A stretch of 64,000 nt of DNA from Datura wrightii. Its lineage: Eukaryota; Streptophyta; Magnoliopsida; Solanales; Solanaceae. The translations under genes were made by a program, and so were the position numbers. Below the pieces are notes generated by a model. It was not told the DNA's origin and ran no database searches. It worked only from the letters and a program-made list of their open reading frames with translations. The stretch covers positions 35,508,001 through 35,572,000 of the forward strand of contig JASDFA010000027.1 in the NCBI GenBank assembly GCA_035772735.1, given 5' to 3'. Below are positions 24,101 through 34,274 of this stretch, piece by piece (within the stretch, counting starts at the first letter, position 1; each line of letters opens with the position of its first letter).

Positions 24101-27100
24101 TTGTTTCCAGTTATTCCTGTGTGCCAACACCCATTCCTTCAGCTTCCCTTTTAACATCTTTAATTTTGAAGCCATGATGTACGATTAAAGCCATGATGTA
24201 CGAGCTTGTACCATTGACAGAGAAAGAGGACCACCATTCCTTTACCTCATCTAAAAGATCTTCCATTTCCATCCAGTGTTGTGCAAATTTGAAGTGTGAC
24301 TTCTTCAGATTTAGCTCTCCATATGTTAGCACTATGGGATTATGGTCTGAACCTACTCTAGGCAATAAACTTTGCCTAATGTGAGTAAAGGTTTCATCCC
24401 ATTGACTAGATTACAAGAATCTATCAATTCTAGAAGCCGGCATATGGTTGTCCCTTCTTCTCCATGTAAATGATCCTCCAAATAAAGGAGGATCAGGAAG
24501 CTCCATGTCATTTATCCATTCTGAAAACTCTGTCATAGCCCCAATTAATCAATGATCTTTCATTAGGATAGCTTGTTACATTAAAGTCACCACATATCAC
24601 CCAATGCCCGTTGCACAGACTCCTTATGGAAACCAACTCCCACCACAAGTCCCTCCTAGTGACAGTGTTACACAGTGTTCAGGAAAGCGGTCGCTTCATC
24701 GCTTTAAGCGTGAAGCGACGCGAAGCGCCACAGTGCCACTGCAGCCAGTCGAAGCGAGCTCAAGTAACAGAAGCGTACGTTTCAATGGCAGAAGCGTGAA
24801 GCGACTCGAAGCGTGAAACGCAGAGAAGTAGTCGCTTCTTATTTTCTAGACTTTTAAAAGTCCTATTTTAAATTTTAAAAAAATTAATTTACCTATCAAT
24901 GAGTTACGCGAGTCTTGGACATTTCAAGCACTAGAGTTTGCGACTAGGGTTTTTTTTTTCACATCGGCTGCAGCAATATTGTCCTGCTTCTTCACATCGG
25001 CTGCTTCAGGTACGTTATTTTTTTTCTTTCTTCTTCTCCTGCTTCAGGCTTCTTCTTTCTTCTTCTCCTGCTTCAATCTAGGTTTTTGCGCAGGTTTTTT
25101 CTTTCTTCTTTCTTCTTCTTCTTCTCTTTTCTGCTCGATACAGCTGTTTTGCTTCTGCTCTGTTTTATTGCTGCCAGTTTTCAGCAAGCCTTAAAACAGA
25201 GCAGCAGCTGCAGTTATGCTGAATTATCTTCTAGTGTAATACTTTGTTTATTGCTGCTCTGTTTTGCTAACTGCTCTATATTGATAGATTTTTCTTTAAT
25301 CCTAACAGCTATTAAAAATGGGTTACCCGGCTTGGAAATATGGGAGAAAAGTAAGTGAGACCAACAGGACAGCAGTTATATGTGTGTTTTGTAACAAGAT
25401 AACTAAAGGCGGTATCTTTCGTCACAAACAACATATTATTGGTACTTCTAGGGACGTCTCACGATGTACAAAATGCACAGAGGCTGTAAGGGAAGAAATA
25501 AAAAAATATGTCAGAGAAAAAAAGGATCTAAAACGTCAAATATTATATCAACCAAATGTAACTAATCTTGATGATGATGATGAAGAAATGGAATGAAGGT
25601 GAAGCTGCTGACTTGTCACTTCCTTCAAAATCACAAAAACATTCACAGAGTACATTCGCATCAGTTTCTTCAAGTTATGGATCAACCGATAGGAAAGGTC
25701 CTTTAGATTGTTACTTTCCACAGAAGTCCAAAGATGGTGCAGGAAAAAATGATTTTAAAAAAGCTTGCATGATACTGCCAAGGCGATTTTGAGGGATCGT
25801 GCAGTTACAGCCTTTTCACAGTGGATGTATGATGCAGGGCTCCCTTTTAATTGTGTCAATTATACAGACACTTTTGGAGCCTTTATTGAGGCTGTAGGCC
25901 AATGTTGTCTTGGAATGAAGCCTCCCACTTATCATGAAGTTAGTATCACCTATATAAATAAAGAAGTGAAAGAGACCAAAAAAACTGTAGAGGATCATCA
26001 GATAGACTGGTACAAGTTCGGATGTTCCATTATGATGCATAAGTGGACACCAAGAACCGGAAAAATGATCACCAATGTGTTAGTGAACTCTCCAAAAGGA
26101 TGCATATTTCTTGAATCAATTGATGCGAGTGACTCGTCTACTGATGTCATCAAAATGTTCTCCTTGTATCAAAAAACAATAGAGGACATTGAAGCACAAA
26201 ATGTTGTTCAGGTTGTTACAGATAATACAATTGAAAATGTTAAAGCGGGTGATATGTTGCAAGGAGTGTTCCTGCACATATATTGGACTCTTTGTGCAGC
26301 TCATTGTGTGAATTTGATATTTGGGGACATTTTCAAAGAAAGACCCTTCACAGGTGTTTTCACCAAGGCAGTTAAGGTACATTCTTACATTTCTGCAATT
26401 GTAGCGTCTATAGGCTTTCTTATAATTTGGATATGCTATTTTGGGGTCAATCTATTAGGAATAAGGTTACATTCAAAGACCTTTGTTGTTGAATTTGATG
26501 AGGAGATTCATTAAACAAAGAAACTTAATAAAACCTGGAAAGACTAGATTTGCAACTGCTTTCTTGACCTTGCATAGTATGCACACACAAAAGGCCAATT
26601 TGAGAAGCCTGTTCATTTAGGAAGAATGGAACAACAGTAAATTTGCAAAAGAAGTGGTGCGAAAAGAAGTTGCACACATAATGTTTTCTTATACCTTTTG
26701 GAATAATGTTGTTTATGCTCTTAAAGTTGGTGGTCCCTTGATTAAAGTTCTTCGTTTGGTGGGTGGTAAGCAAAAACCATCAATGGCATACCTTTATGAA
26801 GCGATGGATAAGGCTAAGGAGGCTATTCGAAAAGCATTTACCGACAAGCATAAATATGCAAGTGTCTTTGAGTCATTGATAGAAGGTGGAAGGATCAACT
26901 CCATCAACCTTTGCATGCAGCTGATAATATCTTGAACCCATCACTCTTCTATCATAACAATCATATGAATTATTAGGTAAGGATGTGTGGGCGGGATTCC
27001 ATGAATGCGTCGGTAAGTTGGTAGTTGATGAAGATGTGCAAGATTTAATAACGGAACAGATTAGCATTTATAGGAGTGCTGATGGACTTTTTGGAATACC

Positions 27101-30100
27101 AGCAACTATTAGACAAAGAACGAGAAAGCACCAAGTGAACGTGTGCTTCTATGTTTCGTTATAACTTTAATTTTAGGCTATTTCTTTATACCTGCTAATT
27201 ATTGAATCGCCCTTCCATTTTAATAGTTGAATGGCGGAGGCTTTATGGTTCAGGAACACCAGAGTTACAAAAGTTCGCCATCAAAGTTTTAAGTCTAACT
27301 TGTAGCTCATCTGGGTGCGAGAGAAACTGGAGCGTGTTTGAACATGTACGAGGAAAGATTTAATAGTTTGAGATAACTAAATATCTCAATTGTCTTAACT
27401 CGTATTAATTACTTGCCAATATTTATTTGCAGATTCATACAAAGAAGAGGAATAGACTAACCCTAAAGCACCTCAATGACTTGGTGTTCATAAAATACAA
27501 TAGGTCATTAAAGCGTCACTACAATGCGCGCAATAAAATTGATCCAATTTGCTTGGACAATATTGATGATGCCAATGAATGGCTAACTGGAGTTGAGAAT
27601 GCCAAAGATGAAGCAATTTTTTAGGGAGATTCGGATTTCACTTAGGGTGTTGTTGCAGAGGCAAGTGGAGTTGATGAGAACCATTATGGTTTAAGGGCGA
27701 ATACTTCAAGTTCAAGCTTACATAGGAAGGGCAAAGAAGTAGCTACACTCCTAGTTGATGAAGATGATGATGGAGTTGAAGAAAATGATGAGCAGTATAA
27801 TGATAAGAGAGAAATACAAGATTTTGACAATCTTGTAGAAGTAGAGATTTAGACGAACAAGGAATAGTTGTTGAACCATTAATAACTTTGATTTTGTTTG
27901 TCTTATTGTATTTTGTGATATCTACTTTTGGGCTTTTAATTTGAACATTCGCTAATATATATTGTCTCTATTTTTGGTCTTTTTTCGTTAAAATTACACT
28001 TCACTTCAATGAAGCGAGCGCTTCGCTTCACGCTTCACGCTTTAACCGAAGCAGCGCCTTGTCGCTTTTTTCCACTTTACCCTTCCCTGGACACTGGTGT
28101 TATAGGCATCGTACACTGCACTAAGATACAAGGTCAATTCCTAATTAATTCCTATGAATTTACATGTCACCATTTGGCTAGCAGTTTCCACCAGTTCACC
28201 TATCCATTGTCATTTATCCCACATTACTGTTATTCACCACTCATTCCAATAGCATCTAACTGTATCTCCTCTAACCATCTATTATGCCATAACTGTTTGA
28301 AAGTGTTTGCCTTCGCCCCTGAAAATTTGGTCTCGACAAGCACATATATGTCTACCCCCCTTTTTTAATAATCCTCCTAACTAGTCCTTTTTGTCTTCAC
28401 TACACACACACACACACACACATCCCATGACATGATTTTGACTTCATTGAGATTTGGGGGTTGTTATTCTCCCCCTACTTCTAGGCTCCCCTTCTTTGAA
28501 TTTGAAATTCCAGGTTCCTGATTTCTTTTGGGACTACATTCTTGTTGCTCTCTTTCTTAGTCTCAATTTTCTGCCGTCTCAATAGAGATCCCTTTTCTAG
28601 TCAATCCTAAGAAATAGATCGACTGCCACTTGGTCGCAACCCTCAAATGTAGCTCCAAAGAGTTGACACAATTTAAGAACATTTGATTGCACCCAAAGTG
28701 ATGCTTTGTCTTCGATTTCTTTCTCTGTCAAAGAATCATTTATTTGTAATGGAAGAGGATTATCAATCACTGAAACTGCATCATTAGAGCATTCCCCTAT
28801 ATGGTTTTTCCCCTTGTTACTGTCAACATATAGCTCCATTGCAGACTCCTCTTCACAGTTTTCTGTTTGCAAGCAGCTTATCTCAGCATCCTGTCTTGCT
28901 GGCATACCTTGCCTCTCTTGTTTCTCTGTCGAAGGATAATTTGTTGTCCTGGAGTATCCTCCCAGTTCTTCCAAAGAAAGAGATGAAGATAGGAGTGGTT
29001 GCACGTTATGGATATAAGATAGAATATGGTCGACAAAAGGTTCTGCCCCTATGTTTTATCCTTTATTCTTTTTATTTCCAGTCAGTAATTGGGCCTCCAG
29101 CATCCCATTGCATTTACAAGGCAAAAAGCAGAAATTCTTTTTAATTAGGTCTGGGCCTATTTCTTCTATTAATTGTCTCACGCGCCTTTCACTAAGCTTC
29201 ACGTGCTCCTCTTCCCTTCTTAGCATTGTCTCTTCCTGCGCACCTCTTTAACCATCGGATAAATCTTCGCTACTTCGAGGTTAGGATTCTGAGACGTCTC
29301 TATCAACCCAGTCTTGCCTCGAGATACCAGTTGTCTCCTCGTACTGGCTTCTCGAGTCTCCCACCCTTCTTTCAACTGTACCTTGTATCTTGCCAAAGCT
29401 TTACACAAGATCGGTAGTGTAAGGATGAACTCGCCATCGCTGACCTCGACATGGGTTGGGATGTGTCGTCCTTTAACCTTTATCCGAGCCCATCTCAGGT
29501 GGTTTTTCAGTTGGGTTTCCTCCTCTGTCTCGATCCATCCACCACACTGTTCACCTATTTTTTCATCACTTTATCTAACCATAGTTGTAATGGTAACCCT
29601 AATATACGAACCCAGAACCATTCAAACTGCACTTGTCCTGGGACAACCCTAGTTGTAGGCAACCACCACTCCAATTTTAATCAATGTTTGTTCTTCAGCC
29701 ACTCCCCTGCCAAGATCTGCTCGGCATTTTTTCTTGATTGAAATTCAAAGAGGAATTGGATCCTATTCAAATCGAACATTAGGATATTGTGTATGCCTTT
29801 CCATGCGTGTTGCATCCATTGGCTGACCTCGCTGCTTGTTGGAATTCCGTCGCAATCTAGGAAACTGCCAAGCAGACTTCTTCTCAAGGGGTCTTTGCCT
29901 TCTACAGCTATGTCTACTCTTGGGTTCTGCTCTGCCCGTCTCATTTGTGGCCCATCTGCTGCTGTAAATGGCATCCTTGTAGCTACTCCTCCCCTTTTTT
30001 CCTACTGTAATAGTCTCCCTTGTGTCTGCGTTCAAGTGGACCTGACCTATTGAATCATGACTATATCCGCTATTTTGTTGCTTATGTATCTGGATACCTT

Positions 30101-33100
30101 TATTAATGAAGGCATCTATTTTTGAAATGAGCCTTATCCACCCTTCATTGAATGTGTTTTCGGGCAGTATAATCACTGATCTCGCTTCCTCATTGACTGT
30201 AATGACAGACACAAATCTACCATATTTATTGAACTTCAATGAACAATAGATGTAGGAAGTTAGATCTCTGCATCGCCACGATTTAAATGATTTGCCTTTG
30301 ATGTCTGAAGCTTCCTTAAGCCTTTTGCACAGCCACATTAGAGCTCCTCTCCTCAACTTCATCCTTCTCATATAAAGGCTGGCACTCTCCACCCATTCAT
30401 AACAAAATTTCTAATGGAGTTTTGGTCTCTGTCAGGTCGTACAATTTCCCCCTTAACTTGAAGTAAATTCTGTTATCCATGAAAAGAAAAAGGGTTAGAT
30501 GAAAAACGAGAATAAGAGAGTGTCTCCAATGAAAGAAGTTCACTGGAGTGAGGAACCCAGAGATCAGAAGGATCTGTAGGAGAGTTTCTAAGGAAATGTG
30601 TCTGGGAGCATTTCATAAAGGCTTGGATACACAAGAACTCCAACAGTAAAAGGTATTTTTCACACACATATTCAAAAGAAAGTTATTTGTGAAACGATGT
30701 TGGATGATACCCCTTTCTACTTCAACATATAATAATTAATACTAACAAGGTAACTTCAATAATATATTCAAATGTCATATTATAATTAACAAGTTCACCT
30801 TTAGATTTTTCACAAAGCTATGCAACTTGTGTATTCTTCGAGAGCTTACTGTATGTGTGCACGAATATTATGTGTTGTGACTATATGCAATATAGGTAGG
30901 GGTGGACAAAGTTCGGGCCAACCCAAATCCAAACTTTTTGGATATTTGATTTGGATTTTTGGATTATGGATTGAATTTAAAATTTTTATTTTCAATATTT
31001 ATGAATTTCAGATTGGATATCGGATTTAGTATTATGAATTTTCAGATATCCAAATTTTGTACCTTATATTCAGCCCTACCCATATCCTATGTGCCCAGTA
31101 CTAATTAAGTTCAATTTCCAAAGGCCCAATGGATTAGTACCCTTAGGCCCTACCCATTATAGTATCAAGTCCAATATGGAATTTTTTACTAAATCAAATA
31201 TAATATAGGGTTTCTTTTTTCTCACGTCACCCACAAGTAAAGCTTAATACACGGCACAGGCAGTAGGGTGACCTCAATCCTTTGTTAACGGTAGAGGATT
31301 ATACATTCAAAGGAGCAAACTATAGGTGAACTAAGGTTGTTAATTGTTATGGCCTACCTTAATGGCTCAAAAGTCAAAACCGAAAATCTGAAATATCCAA
31401 ATTGATTAATCCAAAATCGAACTTAAAAATCCAATCCAATCCGAGCTTATCTGGATTGAAATTGGATTGTAATCTCTTCAATATGAAAACCGAAAATCCA
31501 AGCCGAAATTTTCATATCCAATTTGAACGACCCAAATGACCACTCCTAAATACATGAGAAAATATTAGGAAACTTCTCCCTAGTGACCTATGGGCTATTG
31601 GAATGATGGAAAATTGCAATACAAATGGAATCATATATATATATATATATATATATTTGTACAGAGAAAAGCAATGACTCAAAAGAAAATGAAAAGTAGC
31701 TCTAGTTTTTGGTGTAAGGTGTGTTATTTTGAGGATTATAAAAATATGTAAGGGGTAATAGGTAAACTACTGGTCAAACCCAACTAACTTTTAAGCCAAA
31801 AAGTCATAAGTTAGGATTACTCAACTTATTGCTTTTGACTTATTTTGGCTTAAAAGTTGTTTTGGTGTTTGCCACACTGAAACAAAGCCAAAATTGCTTT
31901 TAAGTTGATTTGACCAGCTTTTAAGCCAATCAAACACCCTCTACATATGGATTGTCTAAAATCATATAAGGAGATGACAAATCAATCCTTCACCAGTTTG
32001 GATGCTCTAACAATCCCCTCCCCTCTCCCCGCCATTGAGGTACGCCCAAGACTAGACACTTGGAGTGTGCACAACATAATACGGGAATCCAACATTGGAT
32101 ACACCAAAAATAGAAATGGATGACTCAGGGCCTAACTCAACCACAAAGCTAGCTCGTGAGGTGAGTTGCTCAAAACCATTTAAGAAGACAACAATTTGTT
32201 CCCTCAACAAATGTGGGGTATTCTAACAATGCAGTAGCTAAATAAAATTACCTAAATCTTCAATAAAGTTAACTCCCTTTACTTGAACTTACTTATATTA
32301 AATATACTCAAGATAGGAGGAAATTACCTCTATGTAAGAAGAAATTGCATTCCGACTAGATCCACGTGGTTCCTTCAATTTGGCTATTGCCTCCAGTATA
32401 AGATCATCTAATCTACAACCAAATGAACAAGAAACACAAGTTTGGTATATTGTAATGTAAAAGGCAACTTCCGAAGTGGATGAGTATTTTTGAGAAGGGA
32501 AAAAATGGCAATTTTAGAACTACATTACCTGAATTCCAAACTTGTTCTTACAATCTCAAAGTTTGATTAGAAGATACAAATAAATCACCTATTGAAAATC
32601 TATATTATATAGTTGGTGACAACATCTATCCAAGTACTTTATAGGCTTTTCAATGAATTAAAAATATATCACAAGAAAAACAAATTAGTGGAAGAGGACG
32701 AGAATCTGACCCACATTGGCAGAGAACACAAAAAGGAGATAATTTGAACCATGATGCCTATGTAACAATGAAACAACACTATTCTTACATGAAGACTTAT
32801 TCCAACAATTTCATATGAATCTTCCAATGAAACAGATCAATCAATCAACTAAACCAAAATCCCAAATTAGTTGGGATCTGTTATATGAATCCTCTATCCA
32901 TTGCATTCTATCCAAGTCATATTCAGAAAATTTGCCGTAGCTAATCTATTTACTGGTTGTCAACTTACCGCAACCAACATCTTTTATCCGAGATGAGAAT
33001 GTTTATGTTATGTTTACATAGATACATAGACAGGGTTTGCAACCCAACTGACGAACAAAAATAGAGTATCAAAGGTAAGCAAAAACTTCAGACTCTATGC

Positions 33101-34274
33101 TACAACAACAGCAGATGCCTCTGCTTGAAGCATCGTCCCTTTTTCTCAGTTTTGCAAGATTTCCCCCATAGAAAGAGAAACCTACATTTGATTCCAGAGA
33201 TAACAAGGAAAGAGATGTATAGGAGGACAGCCGCTACGTAAGATACCACTATAACAATATGAACTGGGACTTAAAGTATCAATGATCAGAAAATACCAAG
33301 TTGGACGCCAAACCTTTTCTATAACAGAGTCAACCGACTTCCAGAATTGAATGGTTTATATTAAAGTCCTTATCTAAAGGTACTTGGGTAAATATTATCT
33401 TAGATAACTTACAGGTGTGCTTTTGATGAAAATTATTATAAATTAAAAATGCATGAAAAGTTGCCTCAAAATATGCTTTGATTGTTTATTTCTATAATGG
33501 TTTGAGTGCTTCACCATGTCAAAAAATTTTTGCAGATATCTTATGGAGTACACTATTTTCTTATAAAGTCATTTCAGAATTGTATAAGACACTAACTAAA
33601 TATAGTTTTTTTCCCCAGAAGCGTTCCCAGAACAACCTTCAAGACCAATTGTGCAGAATCCAATATTTGAATAAGGAAGATCTAAGTGAATCGCTAGCTT
33701 AATAACCTTGAGAGTGGTTTTTTAGAGCCAACATCCTTCAGTACATCAGCGGACGGTGCAAGAGGTTTAGCATCAAGAACTTCAATATCATTCTCACCCA
33801 CAGAGCTAACCAAGGTGTTGTCATCGTGCTTCAGTGTAGGCTGAACACTTTTAGACACAACTCTCCCTCGATGCCGAGATCCCCAACCACTTGCCATGAC
33901 ATGTAGATTCCTCCATTTATCCTATACAAGCAAACTCAAGCCCATCAAGGCAACTTTTACTAACCAAAGCAAGGCCAGAATGGCGAAGAAAAAAAACAAA
34001 ACCAGACAGAAGAGACATTGTAGCAATGCATGACTAATGTTACTATGTGAATTTTGACATACTCCAGCCGGCTAAATAAGCTTCCCACGGAAGGAAAATA
34101 TTATAGTGTTGTTGTGTCTGGTACCTTCAGGTCCACATTTGAGCGAGAGCGCAACACAGCAGCAAACTCTGGATCTTTGAGTATGGTGCTCCATTTGCCA
34201 ACCCCATACTTCGCTACACCAGCCTTAAGGGCAGCTTCTTCTTCTGATGTCCACTTTTGCTTTGGTGCACCCAT
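17835..34274 (-). CDS. TRB: Telomere repeat-binding factor, TRB/SMH type (whole gene)
   Basis: Five exons join into 294 codons: 34274-34125, 33921-33707, 32412-32328, 19162-19079, 18185-17835. Every junction is GT-AG and phase is kept. Order of domains: N-terminal Myb (residues about 5-60; Trp 8, 28 and 53; telobox-reading motif VDLKDKWRN at 47-55), linker, linker-histone H1/H5 globular domain (about 122-187; LDDLILEAI, then ERYREPPNF), and an Ala/Glu-rich coiled coil (about 225-280). This order is unique to plant single-Myb-histone proteins, which bind TTAGGG-type plant telomere repeats and telo-box promoters in the nucleus. The start is the usual MGAPKQKWT. Length is normal for the family. 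Introns are 203, 1294, 13165 and 893 bp; the third carries nested transposons. No lesion seen, so probably functional. The TAA stop in TGGTAAGC could also be read as a donor. Confidence 0.93.
18186..19078 (-). other. TRB intron 4
   Basis: 893 bp, no open frame or repeat recognised. Confidence 0.7.
19079..19162 (-). CDS. TRB: TRB coding exon 4 (middle of H1/H5 domain)
   Basis: 84 nt, acceptor TTGAAG, donor GTAATC. Encodes ERYREPPNFEKLL and LKALTEKGRLTK. Joins in phase with exon 3 across the large intron and with exon 5. Confidence 0.92.
19163..20163 (-). other. TRB intron 3, exon-4 side
   Basis: About 1 kb with no element recognised. The motif TTAGCAACTAAGATACA (and GCTACTAAGATACAAAC) recurs at about 19730 and 19795, a small local duplication. 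Confidence 0.5.
20172..20820. mobile_element. hAT-type MITE with 8-bp duplication
   Basis: 649 bp with ends TAGGAGGTGGC and GCCACCTCTA, flanked by GGCATATA at 20164-20171 and 20821-20828, a perfect 8-bp target duplication as made by hAT transposases. The inside is rich in GGGTCAAAATGGGC-like motifs near both ends, probably transposase sites. No coding. Confidence 0.92.
20829..21274. other. TRB intron 3 between MITE and SINE
   Basis: AT-rich. The text AGCCCATTTGGATTAACTGA at about 20967 resembles ends of other small plant elements but I could not find a partner end. Confidence 0.4.
21296..21376 (-). mobile_element. Truncated SINE
   Basis: About 80 bp: an oligo(T) (tail, minus strand) then AACCGTGGTGTCTGGGTCAG and ACCTTGACTAATTCCACGAG, which I recognise as the 3' body of a Solanaceae-type SINE. 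It is flanked on the left by TTCAACATATAATAA (from 21275) and on the right, after removal of the LINE, by the same text (21377-21387 continued at 30732-30740). So it has its own target duplication and is 5'-truncated. Confidence 0.65.
21425..24664 (-). pseudogene. LINE ORF2: endonuclease C-part, reverse transcriptase, C-terminal domain
   Basis: Continues the endonuclease right after the hAT: RRDLWWELVS and VICGDFNV (24600-24660), then GSDHNPIVL (24345-24365), the catalytic SDH motif. RT follows: ASDKTPGPDGFPMCFYQ (about 23630-23680), RDFRSISLLG, then FIKGRQIMNATLIASE and KLDIEKAYD (23250-23400), and a HADDTVIF box at about 22917-22938, where plant LINEs have YADD or HADD. The C-terminal part (22271-21425) has ITYKLGDGAKILFWEDKWIG and CIWWAVWRERNNRCFE, as in plant LINEs. 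Frameshifts and stops throughout. Confidence 0.88.
24688..24840. repeat. hAT subterminal GAAGCG array, left end
   Basis: At least ten copies of GAAGCG or its complement within about 150 bp. The right end (28005-28065) has a similar cluster. Like the subterminal motifs of Ac-type elements, these are the likely transposase-binding sites. Confidence 0.7.
25318..27851 (+). pseudogene. hAT transposase, broken
   Basis: Start MGYPAWKYGRKVSE at 25318. BED zinc finger at 25370-25490 (CVFC, then RHKQHI). Frameshifts near 25580 and 25775 lead to the DUF659 part (25765-26390: FNCVNYTDTFGAFIEAVGQ, SPKGCIFLESIDASD, VVTDN, CAAHCVNLI with the conserved C-x2-H). A non-matching stretch at about 26393-26470 may be an intron or insertion. 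The next pieces read TRFATAFLTLHSM (26548-) and AMDKAKEAIRKAF. The hAT dimerisation region follows at 27230-27350 (CERNWSVFEH). A last exon-like frame (27427-27624) begins IHTKKRNRL, with an acidic tail to 27851. Transposase cuts and pastes the element; multiple lesions inactivate this copy. Confidence 0.88.
28105..28436 (-). pseudogene. LINE ORF2 endonuclease, N-terminal part
   Basis: Begins KIMSW at about 28430 (the usual start of the AP-endonuclease domain), then a CA microsatellite has replaced the next residues. Further on IYVLVETKFSGAKA holds the catalytic ETK glutamate, and LDAIGMSGE follows. The hAT element cuts the domain at 28104. Confidence 0.8.
28398..28423. repeat. (CA)n microsatellite in the LINE endonuclease start
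   Basis: About eleven CA units exactly where ORF2 codes for the residues after MSW. Confidence 0.9.
28590..30480 (-). pseudogene. LINE ORF1 remnant
   Basis: ATG at 30480 starts MDNRIYFKLRGKLYDLTE; a stop and frameshift follow at about 30400. The next frame (to about 29990) reads SFKSWRCRDLTSYIY, KFNKYGRFVSVI and VIILPENTFNEGWI, the N-terminal part usual for plant L1 ORF1. The 29974-29681 frame holds a DUF4283-like piece (WMQHAWKGIHNILMFDLN, FEFQSRKNAEQILAGEW). Later pieces run to about 28597. ORF1 products bind RNA. Several lesions make it non-functional. Confidence 0.8.
30897..31548. mobile_element. hAT-like MITE
   Basis: 652 bp, ends TAGGGGTGGACAAA and GACCACTCCTA, flanked by AATATAGG (30889-30896) and AATACATG (31549-31556), six of eight alike. 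The inside has GGATATTTGATTTGGATTTT-like repeats near both ends in opposite orientation. Same class as the 20172 element, older. Confidence 0.7.
31630..31660. repeat. (AT)n microsatellite
   Basis: About thirteen AT units, in TRB intron 3. Confidence 0.9.
31768..31920. mobile_element. Foldback MITE
   Basis: Begins ACTGGTCAAACCCAACT and ends AGTTGATTTGACCAGC, inverted copies; TTTTAAGCC/GGCTTAAAA repeats inside allow near-complete folding. Short and non-coding. No clear target duplication. Confidence 0.55.
31942..32228 (-). mobile_element. TRIM relic
   Basis: Two related pieces, 31942-32012 (ends GCTCTAACA) and about 32099-32228 (GGGCCTAACTCAACC ... TTCTAACA), surround about 85 bp with CCCCTCCCCTCTCCCC and GGAGTGTG. 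This is a diverged copy of the TRIM family at 39265-39796. The left LTR is truncated next to the foldback element. Confidence 0.6.
32328..32412 (-). CDS. TRB: TRB coding exon 3 (start of H1/H5 domain)
   Basis: 85 nt between TTGTAG and GTAATT. Encodes LDDLILEAI then KLKEPRGSS and ISSYIE, the first helices of the linker-histone globular fold. Followed by the 13.2 kb transposon-filled intron. Confidence 0.92.
32413..33706 (-). other. TRB intron 2
   Basis: 1294 bp, no gene or element recognised; a plus-strand frame at 33478-33702 has no support. Confidence 0.7.
33707..33921 (-). CDS. TRB: TRB coding exon 2 (Myb recognition helix and linker)
   Basis: 215 nt after acceptor TTGTATAG. Starts DKWRNLHVMASGWGSR, which completes the DNA-reading helix, then a linker rich in Ser, Val and Lys. 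Ends in the middle of an Arg codon (AAG|GTTATT). Confidence 0.92.
34125..34274 (-). CDS. TRB: TRB coding exon 1 (Myb domain, N-terminal part)
   Basis: 50 codons from MGAPKQKWT to SNVDLK, ending AAG|GTACC. Two of the three Myb tryptophans (8, 28) are here. An acceptor TGCATTCAG ends at 34299, so the exon probably also holds 24 bases of 5'UTR. Confidence 0.93.

Larger units (their letters stand above)
24673..28096 (+). mobile_element. hAT transposon (autonomous type, decayed)
   Basis: 3424 bp with ends CAGTGTTCAGGAAAG and CTTCCCTGGACACTG, flanked by GTGTTACA (24665-24672) and GTGTTATA (28097-28104), an 8-bp duplication with one change. Both ends carry clusters of GAAGCG/CGCTTC, probably transposase sites. 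It encodes a BED-DUF659-hATC transposase. It sits in the endonuclease domain of the LINE. Confidence 0.93.
21388..30718 (-). mobile_element. Full-length L1-type LINE, interrupted by hAT
   Basis: Minus-strand LINE of about 5.9 kb once the hAT insert is removed. It is bounded by ACTTCAACATATA at 21375-21387 and 30719-30731, a perfect 13-bp duplication, and ends in a poly(A) (plus: nine T at 21388-21396). ORF1 starts at 30480, ORF2 at about 28436. A long 5' part and matching duplications show an untruncated insertion. The element lies in intron 3 of TRB in the same direction as the gene. Both ORFs carry stops and shifts. Confidence 0.92.

Noticed and set aside
24979..25358. Phe/Leu/Ser-rich frames
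   Set aside because: Product of CTT-rich leader DNA upstream of the hAT transposase start.
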